Numbered from the stretch's first letter, positions 23,471-36,608 are shown. The stretch is DNA of 64,000 bases from Stenopsyche tienmushanensis (GCA_008973525.1 WACJ01000523.1:1612001-1676000), one strand, 5' to 3'. The notes: a model not told the origin generated them from the letters alone. Made by a program: numbers and translations.

Positions 23471-23930
23471 TGTTAGGCCCTAATATCCGCACTCACTGTG
23501 CGATAATGCTCTTTTTATTATCAACGAGTTAAACGATCGAAATGAGTCAATAAATAACAAAATTAACACATCCAATGCTGAATATGAAAACTTAAAGCTT
23601 TGTTCAACTCTGACATTTGTCATCGTCTGACATTTTCCTTAAATTATAGGAATTTGAATTCGTGATCCATTTTTCGTGAAAATTCAATTCCCTTGTGGAT
23701 CTGAGAGTATTTCCGAATGAGTCAGAATTTCTTAGCACGCAGCAAGGACTATGAATCATTATAGCATCAACTTTGTATCTTTTTTTAAATTTTAAGCCGT
23801 CATCGCTAAAGATGCAACGTGCTTAACACATATTATACGGAGTTTCCACGCGAATATAGGAGATATCAGTTTAATTATTTTTTTTCATTTTACAGAAAAA
23901 CATTTCAAGACAATTCACTGCATAATCGTT

Positions 23931-24020
23931 ACAAAATCCACCCTTCTCGGAATCACTGTCGCTTCAAGATGCGCTTTTCAAATAAGGAAGTTTCCCTGCC
24001 GCACCCCGTATTAGATGCTT
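23931..24020 (+). repeat. Dispersed repeat family E, copy 2
   Basis: It matches 10349-10438 in order and orientation and ends in the shared CTGCCGCACCCCGTATT. Confidence 0.6.
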
Positions 24021-24212
24021 ATTTATACGCTAAAAATACTTATGTATAGAATTGTGATCACAGTAAGCGCCAAATTTCCCGCAAAATATGTGTTGATATC
24101 AACTTTAAATCTGTACAGTTGCATCGTATATAGGGAATCCAATCCCGAGACATTCCCGCCGAAATTTGGACGATTGGAAACAGTGGCGTAACTACTAATT
24201 GGCGAGCTTAGG

Positions 24213-24533
24213 GCGACGCCTAGGGGTAGTAACTGTCTAATCTATGTATACATATATACAGTTCATATATGTTTTTCAAATTTTTATATTAACCTTTCCC
24301 TACCGGTGATGTATTTACTACACCTCGACTCTAATAATGGGAATATCGATATGAAATATAATAGATACGGGCTTCAGAATTTTTGTATTCCTCCGTAATA
24401 TAATTACGAATCACATCAAAGTATTATAGTGTATAAGTATTCATCTGCAGCGTCGGAAATAAATAATTTGTCGGGAAATCGGGAGTTTTGCAAGTTTTAG
24501 TCCGTGTCTCAGCAGAAAGGAATTTTATCAGTC
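24213..24533 (-). repeat. Dispersed repeat family B, copy 2 (TTAA end)
   Basis: TTAA at 24289-24292 is followed by CCTTTCCCTACCGGTGATG, the inverse of the terminal block at 9810-9833 and similar to the right end of the piggyBac element at 47209. Homology to copy 1 continues on the other side of the TTAA to 24213, so the TTAA may lie inside a larger composite repeat. Next to it, CAGTGGCGTAACTAC at 24180 looks like another transposon end. Confidence 0.6.
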
Positions 24534-24726
24534 ACATTGATGATATTATATGAAAATGGGGGCTCACGCGGTCATCAACGCGAACTAGCATATCTGCTGA
24601 TTCGGTCTTGAATTATGTTATTTGATAGGGTCAAGAGTTCAATTTTTTTCATTCCAACTCGTCAATTCTTGTCAATACACACGTACTCGACAATCATGAA
24701 CGACGGCTATTGATCATCATTTAAAT

Positions 24727-25070
24727 GGATGGATTCGAACCGAAACTGAACCGAAAACCGATAAAATCGGATTGAACTGAACCGGTTCGATAACATCGGT
24801 TTTTTTTAAAACCAAAGTTCGCGTCTTACGCGAAACAGAGTTTGGGATTTTAACGGGAGACTCTTCGTTTGTCCCGTTAACTGTCCTGTTGAATAAATAC
24901 TTCAGATAGTATTGTTATCGAGTCAAATTCCAACTTGTTATTTTATGTCATTATTATGTATTTTGTTTAGGTTATCCCTTCATATATATATTCGCTATGT
25001 ACCGGTGTAAATGTTTGGAACTGAACCGGAATTAAAACCGAAATTAAATAAATAACGGTTCGAAGGCCTG
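24727..25070. mobile_element. Probable hAT-type MITE, ends imperfect
   Basis: Both ends carry GGTTCGAA/TTCGAACC and AACCGAAA-type words, and the right end reads CGGTTCGAAGGCCTG, like the right end of the 23.0-kb MITE. The left CAGGG and a target duplication cannot be seen. Confidence 0.4.
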
Positions 25071-25505
25071 ATCATTGCTCGACAATTTTTAATATAAAGT
25101 AATATAAAAGCTTGAAATTATGTACAGTCATTTTAATCAACACGTTCGTCGGGAGGTACATTTTGCGCTGTGAACTTGTCTTTGTGATTCAAGTTTCCCG
25201 CAAAGCATGTGTTACAGAACTTTACCTTCAAAATCTCGTTACACATATCTAAATCGATACGATCTATTAAATTTGTCGTATTTTTAAAATACTGCAGAAC
25301 AGATCGCTTTGTCTTTTATACTGCAGCTAGAATAGCCACTGCAAAAGATCTATTTAGATAACGAACCTTGAGATTTGCAATTACATCTCTCGGTCCAATG
25401 TTTGCAATAATGACGTAGCACTTGCTGGTAAAAATACCACTCGGAATATGTTCATTCGAATCGCCGAATGCAGTCAGATGATCGGTAGCTTAATCAGAAA
25501 ATATA

Positions 25506-25530
25506 TTAGATATCCCATAAGTAATGTCGT
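25506..25530 (+). repeat. Solo mariner terminus
   Basis: TTAGATATCCCATAAGTAAT resembles the terminus of the 11.9-kb mariner (TTAGGGTATCCCATAAGTTT). No partner was found. Confidence 0.4.
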
Positions 25531-25649
25531 TTTTTTCCCAATGCAATTCAAAATAATTTCCTACATTATCTATCACCATTCCCTTTAGATTTTTGATCAT
25601 TTATGCCCTTCTCGTAAAATCCACCCAGTCCGCTACTTATCTTCCGTAC

Positions 25650-25820
25650 AAATTCACTTATCTGTCAGGAACGTCGCAGCGTGTATGAATCTTGTACATA
25701 AATAAATAAACACTGTCGATAGCACACACTATTCGGCCATTCATTTGCGTAAACATAAACAATACACTTGAAATCGATTCATTGTATCATTCATACATCA
25801 TTATTAGTGGATAAATTTGG
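25650..25820 (-). repeat. Dispersed repeat family C, long inverted copy
   Basis: It is the inverse of 10055-10262, including ACTTATCTGTCAGGA, AATAAATAAACACTGTCGAT and ATTTGCGTAAACATAAACAA. Confidence 0.65.
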
Positions 25821-26625
25821 GTTAACGATCTATACAATCGTACAATGTACCCAAGATACTCTCTCTGTCTCTGTTTCTCTCCAAACTCAACGTGCGAGAC
25901 ACTCTCTGTTTCTGTCTGTCTTCGAGCTCAACGTGTAATGCTCTTTTTGAATCACTGGAATTCGGACAATAGTTATTTTTTTTTCCAATAATCTGTTGAT
26001 ATTGAGCCAGTCGATTGTGTCTGGGAACCAAAAACCTTTTTTTAAATCATGCCCAACTTCTTTAGGATCTTTTGGATTGCAGACTTTAGGGCTGCTTTAT
26101 GCACTTGGATGAGTCTTCAATTCGAGGCTTATCTTACAGCTTTATCAAGCCATCGTTGGTATTTCCTGACATCCAATATGTCATCATTATTCTCGCATAT
26201 GTTCTTTGTACGGTGGTTGTTATACTATAGTAGAAAGTCCCTTATAAATCCTTAAGGACCGATTCGCCATTGACCGTGCGAGCCACTGAATAGGGTACGT
26301 CCCAAGACAAAGAAATCCAGTGGTGTCAGAACTGGAGACCCTGTGAGCCTTGGAATAGGGCACGTCCCCTAACTAAATTTTTTTGTTTAAAGAATTTAGA
26401 AGTTGACATTGTTGATTCTCATTCGTTTGCACATTTTATGTAACTTTGGAAGCTCATAAGTAATTTTCTTTAAAGCGATTGCGTATAATAATGCTTTATA
26501 AAAAGTGTCTACGTTAAAAAGCGTATGCTTCATGACGCTACGTTGTTTATTATTTGTTTGGCAGCCATCAATAGTGAACGTTCTCAGTGAATTTGTAAAC
26601 ATGGATTAAATCCGAGCCAGATTCT
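25821..26625. other. No gene recognised
   Basis: Two words of the form GAATAGGGNACGTCCC occur (about 26288 and 26352). A TCTCTGTCTCTGTTTCTCTC tract lies at 25861. No gene can be supported. Confidence 0.45.
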
Positions 26626-26940
26626 ACTCTCGGGGAAGCTGCTCCTTCGCTTAGAACAGTAAGATGTTTGGTGGCAGAGTTTAAACGAGGCCGTACGAGC
26701 TGCCAAGATGAACAGCGCAGTGGTCTGCCAAATAAGAAAACCACCTCAGAAATGGCGAAGAAAATCCATAAAATGGCAATGGATGACCGTAGGCCTTTCA
26801 AAAAATGCTGTTTATCGAATATTGACTGAAAATTTGGACATGAGAAAGCTGGGCGCAAGATGAGTGCCGCGTTTGCTCAAAATGAAACAAAAACAGCGTC
26901 GTGATGATGTTTCAATCAAGTGTTTGACGATGTTTTAGAG
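26626..26940 (+). pseudogene. Mariner transposase N-terminal fossil
   Basis: Reading + gives EAAPSLRTVRCLVAEFKRGR, then DEQRSGLPNKKTTSEMAKKI and MAMDDRRPF. These correspond to the second helix-turn-helix and linker of irritans/mellifera-type mariner transposases (S-T-V-x-x-W-x-x-E-F-K-R-G-R-T-S; D-P-R-S-G-R-P). A partly degraded FGHEKAGRKMSAAFAQNE segment replaces the expected VPRLLT region. No catalytic domain follows. Confidence 0.7.
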
Positions 26941-28275
26941 TGAGTTTTTGCATCAATTCAATAATATATAGCTTTTATGAGCGGGGAGGAGTCTAGATTT
27001 GTTCGCGATCTCATTTGATGGGAGCCACCTATGTAGGTTAACCTCTGAGGGAACTTCCGTGATCGTACGGATCATAGAAAACGCCGCAAAAAGTCCCAAA
27101 AGAGGACAGAGTGGCCAATAAGGTCTGTGTGTCTAATCGGTCCGCTATTCAGACCACTGATATGACGAATGAGCGCCTCGCGAACGGACGCCATACCTGA
27201 ACGTGTCTACGGAATGATTACGAACTCTCATTACAAAACAAAGAAAAATCGGGTCAATCAGTGTTGATTCATGTAACGTAGAATGATCAAATAAAATAAA
27301 AAATATATAAACAACTCTCAATCGGTCCGGTGTTTTGCGTTTTGGTCCCCGAGCCCAATTGCGCCCGTGGCGGGCGCAACTACCCCCTTGTCACGGCCCT
27401 GTTTATAGAGACGCGAAGCATAAAATCTCTTTTTTTTTTACGTCGGCCGCGTCTCTTCCCCTTTTCATTGTGCACTCAGAAATATTTCAATTGATCCTAA
27501 CGAGCGCATTAAAAAATTAAATTACATTCACATTTAGTGTGTTAACTCCGCGGCCGTTTATTGCGTATCAATGTGATTGATTAAAATTAGCATAATGCTA
27601 AAACAAACGCGGCCGAATGAATTAGATATGTAGGAAGCGTAGATACGCAGTTTTAATCTTTGTTCTGACTTTTGTCTCCGCTCAGATTCTTTGTTGTCGA
27701 CTTGTCATTATCGTGACATTTGTAATAAATAATGCATGATATGCCGATGGAAAAATATATAAATAAATAATATGTAATTGCAATCGCAAAGGGCAATGTG
27801 GGCTCGACGTCGCATTATGTAATTGCTATGAAAATGTACGCTTATTCCGACCTTGACCGTTTTGCGATTCATGCACGACGCGCGTTGGATTAAGGCCAAT
27901 CGATACCATTTTAAAACGCACCATTTTTAAAATTTGACAAGTATGCTGCGCTTCAGGTATCGTTTTCTATCTTCGCTCCTTGGCGATATTATCTCTTTCT
28001 GCGTTTGAAACTCGTTCGGATTAATTGACCGACCTTCGAAGCGTTGAACTCTATTGGTTTTTTTGTTGTTGTTAAGGTCAAGAAGGAACCCGCGTGCCCC
28101 AAAATGTGTAATCATTTCTATGTATTTATGCACGCAATCTATCGGTTATGTATTTATTTAGACGTGAATCGAATCCTTATTCGTTACCATCTGCGAAAAT
28201 ATTAAGATATGTCAAAAACCCTCCTCATTGTTATCGTGAAAAGATCTGATCATTATGTATTTTTGGTTTTTACAG
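26941..28275. other. 5' flank of atos, no coding exon recognised
   Basis: The stretch contains no recognisable coding exon. It ends in a splice acceptor, TTTTGGTTTTTACAG, directly before the atos start codon, so at least the end is intron. The untranslated 5' exon must lie here or further upstream. Confidence 0.5.
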
Positions 28276-31200
28276 ATGCACAGTTGCGAGTTGGTGGTTC
28301 CGCCACCGGCCCAGGGCGCCGCATTGCTTCTGGAGCTGGGAACGTTGATAATCGAGGGTCGAAATTCTAAATCCGTCGCCAAGTCCAGCATCATCTCAAA
28401 AGTCAGTTTAAACTTGCAATCGAGCAGCAGCGAAGGTGTCGATAGAAAGGATGTCGAGAGCGAAGCGAGCAGGGGCGCTCTGCCCAAGAGGCCCGCTCCG
28501 AGCTCTGCCAGCATGTCCCATTTGTCACCGGCGAAGAGAAACCGAGATCAAGCATGTCCGATACCGAAGTCTGAAGAAGACGAACTGAAGCACGGCAATC
28601 ATGACGACACTAACAGGAAAGGATCGACTAAAAGCATCTACCATAAGAGCTCGGAAGATGCTGATCCCGGAAAGGTAATCGAGCACATATGACAAACACG
28701 ACAATATCTTCCGATCGGATATTAACCGTCGATGAACATTTTTTACAGACGAGTGCGTCGACGAGCGGCGTATCAGAAGGACTATCTGTGTACGATTTGA
28801 AAGCTCGGCTCGCCAGCGCCGGAGGAGCTCCGTTACGGGGACGCGCCGAAGCTCTATGGCGTGATCACACGCCTCTTTGTATCGAGGTACTGTTGGCACC
28901 CGATTGTGGCGTTTGTCGTGAACCCGTATTATTGCTGGAACGTTGGACTATGTCTGTTTATTCTCAAAGGTATATCCAATCTCAATCAATCTTTCTTAGA
29001 CGGATCCGTATTGCAATTTAAATATTTTGAAACATTCTTTTCAGAACTCAAGATCAAACCACCCACATAACATCTCAATGGTTATTGAACGCCGTCCGTT
29101 CCCAACTTCATTTCTCTCAAATATCGGCGTGGAGCTCCAAATTAAAAGAAGAGACGTCCAAACTTCAAGAGCAGCAGGCGAAAGCGAGACGAGATCTATC
29201 ACCGTCGGAGAGGCAGCGCAAACTCAGTAGGGAGACCTGCAATTTCAAAAAGTACGAATCCAACTGCGACGAGGAACTACTCAGAGACGATCTGAACAGG
29301 AACTCTTCCGAAAAGGACACATTTGACGCTAGAAAATTGAACGTCATATACAATCTAAAAATACCGGAAGACGGCTTTAAAACGGGAGCGTTTCAGTGTC
29401 AACCGTTGGCGCATAAATTTCCAATAACCGACATAGGCAGCAACATCTATCTGGAGGTGCATCTCGAAAGCTTGCCGCGTTTGGACGACATTCCCGTCGT
29501 CCATTGCATGTGTTCCATCAGCAATTCAGACATATTCAAGCGAAGAAGAAGCAAAGACATGCTCTCCGAGCAGGCCGCGTCCGAAGAAATCCTCTGTAGA
29601 AAGCTCGCGTTGGCTTGTTCCGTCGTCGAAATGAACGCATCGCGTTTGAAAATGTCGGTCGACACTGAAGAAATGAAAAACCGCATGAAAAGATCTTCTT
29701 TTTCGCCTGACCTAGGTGCCATAAATTCTGACATGGGCTGCTCCAGCGGAATAAGTAGGAAATTCCCGATCTTTTCATCACCGAACACCCCAGAATTCAG
29801 TTACCAAGTATTATCTTCTAGAGGATCGACGCCGGATCGCTTCCGACATGAACGATTCAGGATTTCCCAGTTCGACAAAGAGCGGCGAATCATCGCAAGA
29901 TCCCACGTTGAGCAAGTTCAAAGATGAAAATTCATATCATTTACAACAGTACAGCGGAGTATCGAATATTCAAGTGCCTTCCGATAAACTTATCGAAATC
30001 GTCGACGATAGAATGCAAACGCCGTGTCGGCAGAGTGGAAAACACAGATGCAATTGCGACGACGAATCAGATCAGGGTGCCAAAGACACGGCAAAGGGCA
30101 GCAATCATCTCGAAAGGAACGCAACGGATGACCATACGAGCAGCCCGGAAAGATCTTCCGAATATTACATCAATTTGCCGAGCAAAAGGGAAAACAAAGG
30201 AAACGAAAGGCGTTCCAAAGACGGAGTGAAGTTCACCAGACGACTGAGGAAAGAGCCCAGAGCAAAACAGGACGCGGGACAATCGTGTCAAGATAACTCC
30301 GAATGCAAGGGACCAACTCCGAACGCAAGGGATCTCACGTCTAACAGAAAAATCAGAACTTGCAGTTCCTCCGATAACTCCGACAACGGCAGGAGCTCTC
30401 CAGAACTGGTGCATTACAATTCAGTGTGCCACAACTGCCACGGTTGCATATACAGGGATCAATACGATCAGAAGAATTGCCTTAGTGAAAATTGTTTTCC
30501 GTACGCCTCCGAAGTATCGAATAGAGATTTTATGCCCAGCTCAAAAGTTTTTCACTACAATCAAAGATCATCAGAATCTAACCAAACTACATCCATTCCA
30601 ATACTTCAAGCGTCTAGATTCGATCACGTCAACAGATTTGGAAACTTCAGAAGCTCAGTTTCATTCAATGGAAATCGAAGAGTTCGCGAAATCTATCTAT
30701 CCAAACAAAACAACAACTCCACATCTGGATGCGATCAAGCGGGATCTCCAAAGTCATGCGGCTGCCAAAACCAAGAACATTGCTCAAATCAAAGTAGTTT
30801 ATTAAGTAAAAATTCTCACTTGAGTGATTATACTTCCGAAGCTCAAACTTCTTGTTGTCATAGTGAGAGGGTTTCGTCTAAAAAAAGCGACGACGATTAC
30901 CGTCCATCCGCAAAAAAGTTGATCTCAAGTTACACACAGACCGACGATATATTGTGTGGATGCGGAAGATCACTGATTCCAATGTGTTCCGAGTGCAGCA
31001 GTCTGGCGAATCCCACTTTGGCCAAGGCAAATTTCTTATGGAAGGACAAAGACCAACCTAGCAATTCAGTCAACGCGAAAATGAAACGCTCTGAAGCCAA
31101 TCATAATTTGGCCGCTGTTGATAAATCATCTTTGTTTTTGGAAGCCATCGAGAGAACGAGCCGAATGAAAAGAAACGAAACCAATGAAGATTCGGAAAGC

Positions 31201-34200
31201 AATACTGATAAATTATGTGATTCTTCCGACGAGTCGGTGTCAAAATGTCATGACTTTGATGTTAAAGAGAACGTTGATAAAAGACTTGTAGTGGGTCATG
31301 ACAAGAAAGTGATCGATAACAATTGTGATAATAGTGTTAGTACGATAAATAATTGCGAGTGTGATAAAAATAGAGTATATTCTGATAGTTTTAAACAAAT
31401 TAGCTGTACAAATGATCCGCTTTCGCATAGCACACCTTTATTTAGTTTTAGTGATAGCTACGATAATATGAATACACCACATTTTGGTGAAGACAGCTCT
31501 TCCGCCAAATCAGATCTCAGTATTTTAATAGCAAATAAACGTACTGGTCATTCAATTAAAAAACAATCTGGATCAAATTCAGTTGTGAGAAAATTGCCAT
31601 TTAAAGATAAACCACCGGATCCTGACAAAAATGAAAATTTCATCAGGAAACCAAAGCTCAAACGGTTCGCATCGGCTATAGATAAAATCGAAAAGATCGT
31701 AGTGGATAGAAATAAAAGAAAATTGAAACACAGTCTTCTGGATAAGGATTCTATCGATGTTGATTCTCAAAATAATATATACGTGGATAACGATGTTCCA
31801 AGACCAATAATAACGACTCCCAATAAAACCTCAAACTCCAACGATAGTTATTATACACGTAGTCAATACGAGATAGAAAATCATTTTTGTAACGGCGAAT
31901 CGGCCAAGGAAAGCGAAGGGCAAATTATAATTTACGAACGAGGAGATTTTGGTTCTTTCGGAAGAGACGATGATAAGATTTCACGCAAGACGCATACGAC
32001 CAAAAATTCACAATCGATCGATAGCCTAAAAAGCGTGCAAGATACAAACAATCCGTCATTTCCCAATATTCACATTCAAAATAGTACTGATCATACACCC
32101 GTGCCTTCCGTGTCGGAAATGGACAAGTTCAGATGGAGGTTGGACTCTGCTGCTTCTATGGTTTTCCATTCGCGCACAGGACTACCTTTGACATCCAGTC
32201 CGGCTCCGCTGAGACGAGGAAAATCTTGCTTCGATTATGATAGTACTATAAACAGCGTTTCCAGCATCAAGAGGTATTTTCAATCGTCGATTGATTTACA
32301 TACTTTGATTATTATATTATATATTATAACACGATTTTAATTTTGCAGTGCCTTGTATGGATTGAGCAATGCGGACATAGATACAACGGATCCGAATCCG
32401 GTATGGTCGCCTGGTTCCAGTCCAGGTTCTCCGAGCCACGTCCAAACTGAAGCACCAATATTCAATTACAACGTCGTTCCAAAGACGTCACAACAGATTC
32501 TGTCAAGCAGACATAACAAATTCAGACACGGCACTAGTAGTGGTTTGTTAGGTACATATTTTCATAATATGTTTATAGCGTAATACAGGGTTTTTCAATA
32601 GGGATTCAACTCAACACCGTGTGTTTACTGATTGGACTTTGGAATAGCCGGGAGTGGACCCAAATTTTACTAAAAAAAAATAATCTTTTGTGTCGATTTT
32701 TGGATAAACGGATGTATGAACAAACAAAGCTGTCAAATTTGGCACGATACCAATCCACACGAGATACATCAGTATCAAATGCATCCCGAAAAAGTCATTA
32801 TTTCATGTGGATTTTGGTCTGGCGGAATAATCAGTCGGCACTTCTTCCAAAACGAAATTGGCATTGCCGTAATCATCAACGTGGAGCTTTATAGATCGAT
32901 GATAAGCTACTTCTTGTGGCCTAAACTGGATGTTATGGATACTGACGGCATATGGTTCCAACAGGACAGTGCTATGTGCCACACAGTGCATTCCACGATG
33001 GACATTCTGGATGAGTAAGACATGAACTGGCCACCGAAATCATGCCATATAAAAACCAGTTTGGAAGGCTGGTTTTTTAGTGTTGATAATTAGAATTTGT
33101 TTAATCTTAAAGAATATTTTGTTCATATTTTGAAGTACTTCTTCTATACGCATAATATTGAGCTTGCATTTCTTCTTTTGGAGCTTTCCGAGCTTCATTG
33201 GTCTCTGTCGGTTGACACTATTACTTTTAGCTCCTTTATCAGCATTACGATGGCTTACTTTTAGGCCAGAATGTGGGTGCTTGGGGCCAATCGCTAAACG
33301 TTTGAATTAAAACATCTCGTCACTGATGCATCTTTTGATAATTGTTCATCTTCCAATATATTGGAAGAATTTCTTTCCAAAGGTCGAGGTGCATGGAGAA
33401 TTTGCTACACTTCAGGCTCCGTTCCAAGAGCTTTAGCTTTCTGCCACTTGCATCAGCTGTCGTGTTATGGATTGCAATTTGTGTATATCATATAAAAAAG
33501 TACATGTTTTTCTTTTGAACCGCGGATGTACCCAAGTCGAGGTTCAACCTATAGCAGTTCTCGCTAACAAAAAACAAAAAAGCTGATATCCCAGACTTTT
33601 GCTCAATCAGATGATCAAGCATAATACGTAAAGTTAATAAATATATACAAATTAATTAAATAAACAAATAACGAATAAAATAAAATAAAATGAAGGAATA
33701 GAGGCAGCCGTGCGGCCACTATGTGGGTTACACAAGAGTATGAATGTGAATGCCGGAGGCAGAAGGCTCCACAAAGGCGTTAAATTATGAGTGTCAACCA
33801 CGAGGGTTCTTGGATCAGTTCAATGCACCTCGTAGTATACACTTGGAGCGCCGAAACTTCTACAAAACGCATTGAAGGCACCATCTCTGTACCCAATAGG
33901 CGGGCACAGAAGGTCCTCTATTTTGGAAGCCATCACAGTACACGACCACAGAATATGATCTGCGTCCATGTATCGATCTCCGCATGGACAATCCGATGTG
34001 TTCGCGAGGCCAAGCCCCCACATTTTGGCACACCTAAGGATATTTATTGCTGTATTGGCAAGCTGTCCGTTGATACTGTTCGTGGCAGTCTTTGCGAGAC
34101 ATTGATGGCTGGTTTTGCACATATCGTATCAGTCCAGTCTTTCAGACCATGCTCCGGCTACATATAGCGCATGCTGATGTAAACAGCATCATAGGCGATG

Positions 34201-35739
34201 CGCATATTTGAGACCCCAATATGCCCCTGCAAGTCTGGATGTTCTTGCTTTACCCATTGCGTCGGCAATCTTTTGTTTAAACTGACATCCCTCAATTAGC
34301 ATGACGCCAAGATAGGTGGTGTGTTTTCTAAATTGCACCAAATCGCCTCCCAACCTAATAGAAGGCATGTGTTGCCCTTTTGGGCCTTTTATCATAATTC
34401 CAATGAACTCTTTGGGCGCAAAAGTGAGCTTATTTGTTACCATCCACTCCTAGAAACTGTCACGTGCTCTAGCACCGAGAGGCATTCTTCAGAAATTAAA
34501 TAGAGGCAAGACTTTATGAAATAAAAAACTTAAACTTCTTTCTTTGGGACTATCTTAAATTGCAATTCTACCTCAAAATTAACATAACGAACGCCATCCA
34601 GCAATTTCAGACAGATTTGTATGACAAATTCATCAAAAATTGGACCTCCCGAATATGTGCCACCAGGCAAAGCCTCGGTGAACATTTGAACGATGTTGTA
34701 TTCTATATTTACGTTTAAAAATTGAGTGTCCTTAATGTATATAAATTGTAAAAAATAACTTATTACATTGTTTTCAGGGAGTTTTGAAGAATCAGTTTTG
34801 AACGGGAGACTAGAACCAGCAGCCACCGTAGCTGGCTTCACCGCAGAAATTGGCGCGTCTGGAGAATTTTGTCCTTCTCATCTCAAATTACCAGTTACAG
34901 TTTTTTTCTATTCGTTGGGAGACAATACTACCTCATCACCTTATTTGGTATAAAAATAGTGATTTTTACCAGTTCAATGCTCGTATATTTATAACTATGC
35001 CGGTATTCATTGTATTCATATTTTCTAGGGCCACATCAACCTCGGCAGAAAAGGTTATTGTGTTCCTCGAGCTGGCACCATTCAGGTTACGCTGTTTAAT
35101 CCGCATGGTACAGTCGTGAAAATGTTTGTCGTGATGTACGACCTGGGAGATATGCCGCCGCATTCGCGCACATTCTTGAGACAACGAACCCTCTGGGGCG
35201 GTACATGTCTCCGATACCTCATCCATCTGAGGTGACAAAATATAAATTTTATGTTTGATATTTAAAATTGAAATATTCATCATTAAATAATTTATTTTAG
35301 ATTTCTCACATCGAAATCTGGCAAAGTGTATCTCCATACGGACATAAGGATAATCGTGTCTCGAAAAGCCGATCTGGATACGGCGGCTGCGCATTCGCTC
35401 AGTTCGGGGATAATGATGAACGCACAAAAGAATCCCTCGGAAGCGACGGAGAACGGCAAGAAAACGCGCGGTAAAATTGAGACGGGCACGTTTCAAAAAA
35501 GATCGTCCCTCCAAGACGAGAGAAAAACGCTGAACCGCTCGAGCGGTTGCTACGAGCTCTCGACGTACTGCAATAACTCGAAATCGACAAACGAAGCGAC
35601 GGTCGCCAAACCTGCGATGCCCAACTGTAAATCTCCGCCGATATCGGGGAGTTTATCGTCGGTTTTTAACAAAGAATTGTCTTATGAACTGAGGAGCTTT
35701 ACGTACGGACCGGACAATCCCAAGTACTCTCCTCGATGA
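28276..35739 (+). CDS. atos: Atos homologue (FAM214/atossa), seven coding exons
   Basis: Exons: 28276-28674, 28749-28969, 29045-32273, 32349-32551, 34778-34947, 35029-35231 and 35301-35739 (TGA at 35737). All junctions are GT-AG and in phase. About 1,620 codons. The N-terminus (LLLELGTLIIEGR; LLLERW; RSQLHFSQISAWS) and C-terminus (SFEESVLNGRL, GFTAEIGASG, GTIQVTLFNPHGTVVKMFVV, RTFLRQRT, SGKVYLHTDIRI, PDNPKYSPR) match FAM214/Atos, covering its conserved Atos-like (DUF4210) and C-terminal 'chromosome_seg' domains. The middle is long, Ser/Asn-rich and disordered, with Cys clusters near 30430 and 30955. Drosophila Atossa is known as a nuclear regulator of metabolic genes in macrophages; the same role here is inference. 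ATG follows a splice acceptor, so exon 1 is upstream. The reading frame changes between 29808 and 29880: the exon sum is 3n+1. Either a 1-nt indel (assembly or real) or an unrecognised 73-nt intron (29808-29880) explains it. Confidence 0.9.
32590..33075 (+). pseudogene. Mariner-type transposase fragment in atos intron 4
   Basis: A 100-codon frame from 32716 reads HPEKVIISCGFWSGGII, then FFQNE, then IWFQQDSAMCHTVHSTMDIL. This is the DDE core around the second catalytic Asp of a common insect Tc1/mariner lineage (F-Q-Q-D-G-A-T-x-H-T). A DMNWPPKSCH remnant follows near 33022. A terminus-like CAGGGTTTTTCAATAGGG starts at 32586. The first catalytic part and the 3' end are lost. It lies in the sense orientation inside the 2.2-kb intron. 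Confidence 0.7.
33640..34510 (-). pseudogene. R1-type LINE fragment, antisense in atos intron 4
   Basis: Minus-strand frames encode NKLTFAPKEFIGIMIKGPKG, TYLGVMLIEGCQFKQKIADA and, in another frame, SDCPCGDRYMDADHILWSC, ending FCRSFGAP. They line up with the same parts of the LINE at 53.4-56.1 kb (NKLTFAPGKSVGLVLEG; SDCPCTAPSMDAEHVLWSC; FCESFGAK). It is a diverged, 5'-truncated relative holding only the region after the catalytic RT motif. Its sense 3' UTR is also T-rich. Frame breaks make it a pseudogene. Confidence 0.75.
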
Positions 35740-36411
35740 AATTATTTTGTGTACTTACAATTTTCAGTTGAGCCATGCAAATGAATGTCTAAAGATTTAT
35801 AAATATTTTCATATATACGATAGAATTATTTTTTTGAGAGAAATTGTGTAACAAGACGTAAGACATAATCTTAATCAAAGCTATCTCCGCGAAACAGATA
35901 TAAATTATTTTCAAAAAGGTTTTAAATGTTTTCAAAGTGTGATAATATATATATATATATATACGGCATTTGTTTTTACATATCCTGTTTTTTGTGAGTT
36001 TGTGCCATCTTCTAATAATTTAGATCATCGCGTGATTTATTTCCTGCGAGACGACTTATTTGTTTGAAAGCCATGAAAATTGTTCGAGCTGATACGTTTA
36101 TGTATTTATCGTAAGACGTTACTGAATCAATTAAAAACATATATGCGCTATAAAACGGTGCAAAAAGCTCTACTCGGGGTGTCAATTTTAAGATTTTTAT
36201 ATTGTACAAAATTAATCTTTGTTTGTTCGTTCGTTAACCCTAGATCACTGATCATTAGTCTCGCAGACTACAGAATCGGAACGCATTCGACGTGTTCCCT
36301 AAGCTCCCCGCCCCGTCCCGCTCAGTACCTTTTTAAATAAGCAAATTAATGACACAGGCGTACTCAACGCGTGCCTGCCGTAAATACGATTAGTGATCTA
36401 GGATTAATAAA
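35740..36411 (+). other. atos 3' UTR candidate with poly(A) signal
   Basis: A TA microsatellite occurs at 35945-35963. The first clear AATAAA on the + strand after the stop codon is at 36406-36411. If it is used, the 3' UTR includes the inverted family A repeat. The 3' end was not verified. Confidence 0.35.
36236..36335 (-). repeat. Dispersed repeat family A, copy 3 (inverted)
   Basis: Its reverse complement matches the window start, including GGGAACAC, GAATGCGTTC and the 36-bp core (36236-36271). A partial core (GATTAGTGATCTAGGATT) lies in direct orientation at 36388-36406. Confidence 0.65.
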
Positions 36412-36608
36412 TATATTTATATGCATTATTTTTTATGTCATTTATTGGTTCAATACAATATTGTCAAATAATTATTTTACATCATGTATTCTTATGACTA
36501 TTGTGTTTTAGCATATGCGATCTGCGTTTACGAATTACGATATATATTTTAACAGAGTATATAACATATATTAACCAAAGTATTATAAATATGACAAATT
36601 GCACCTTT

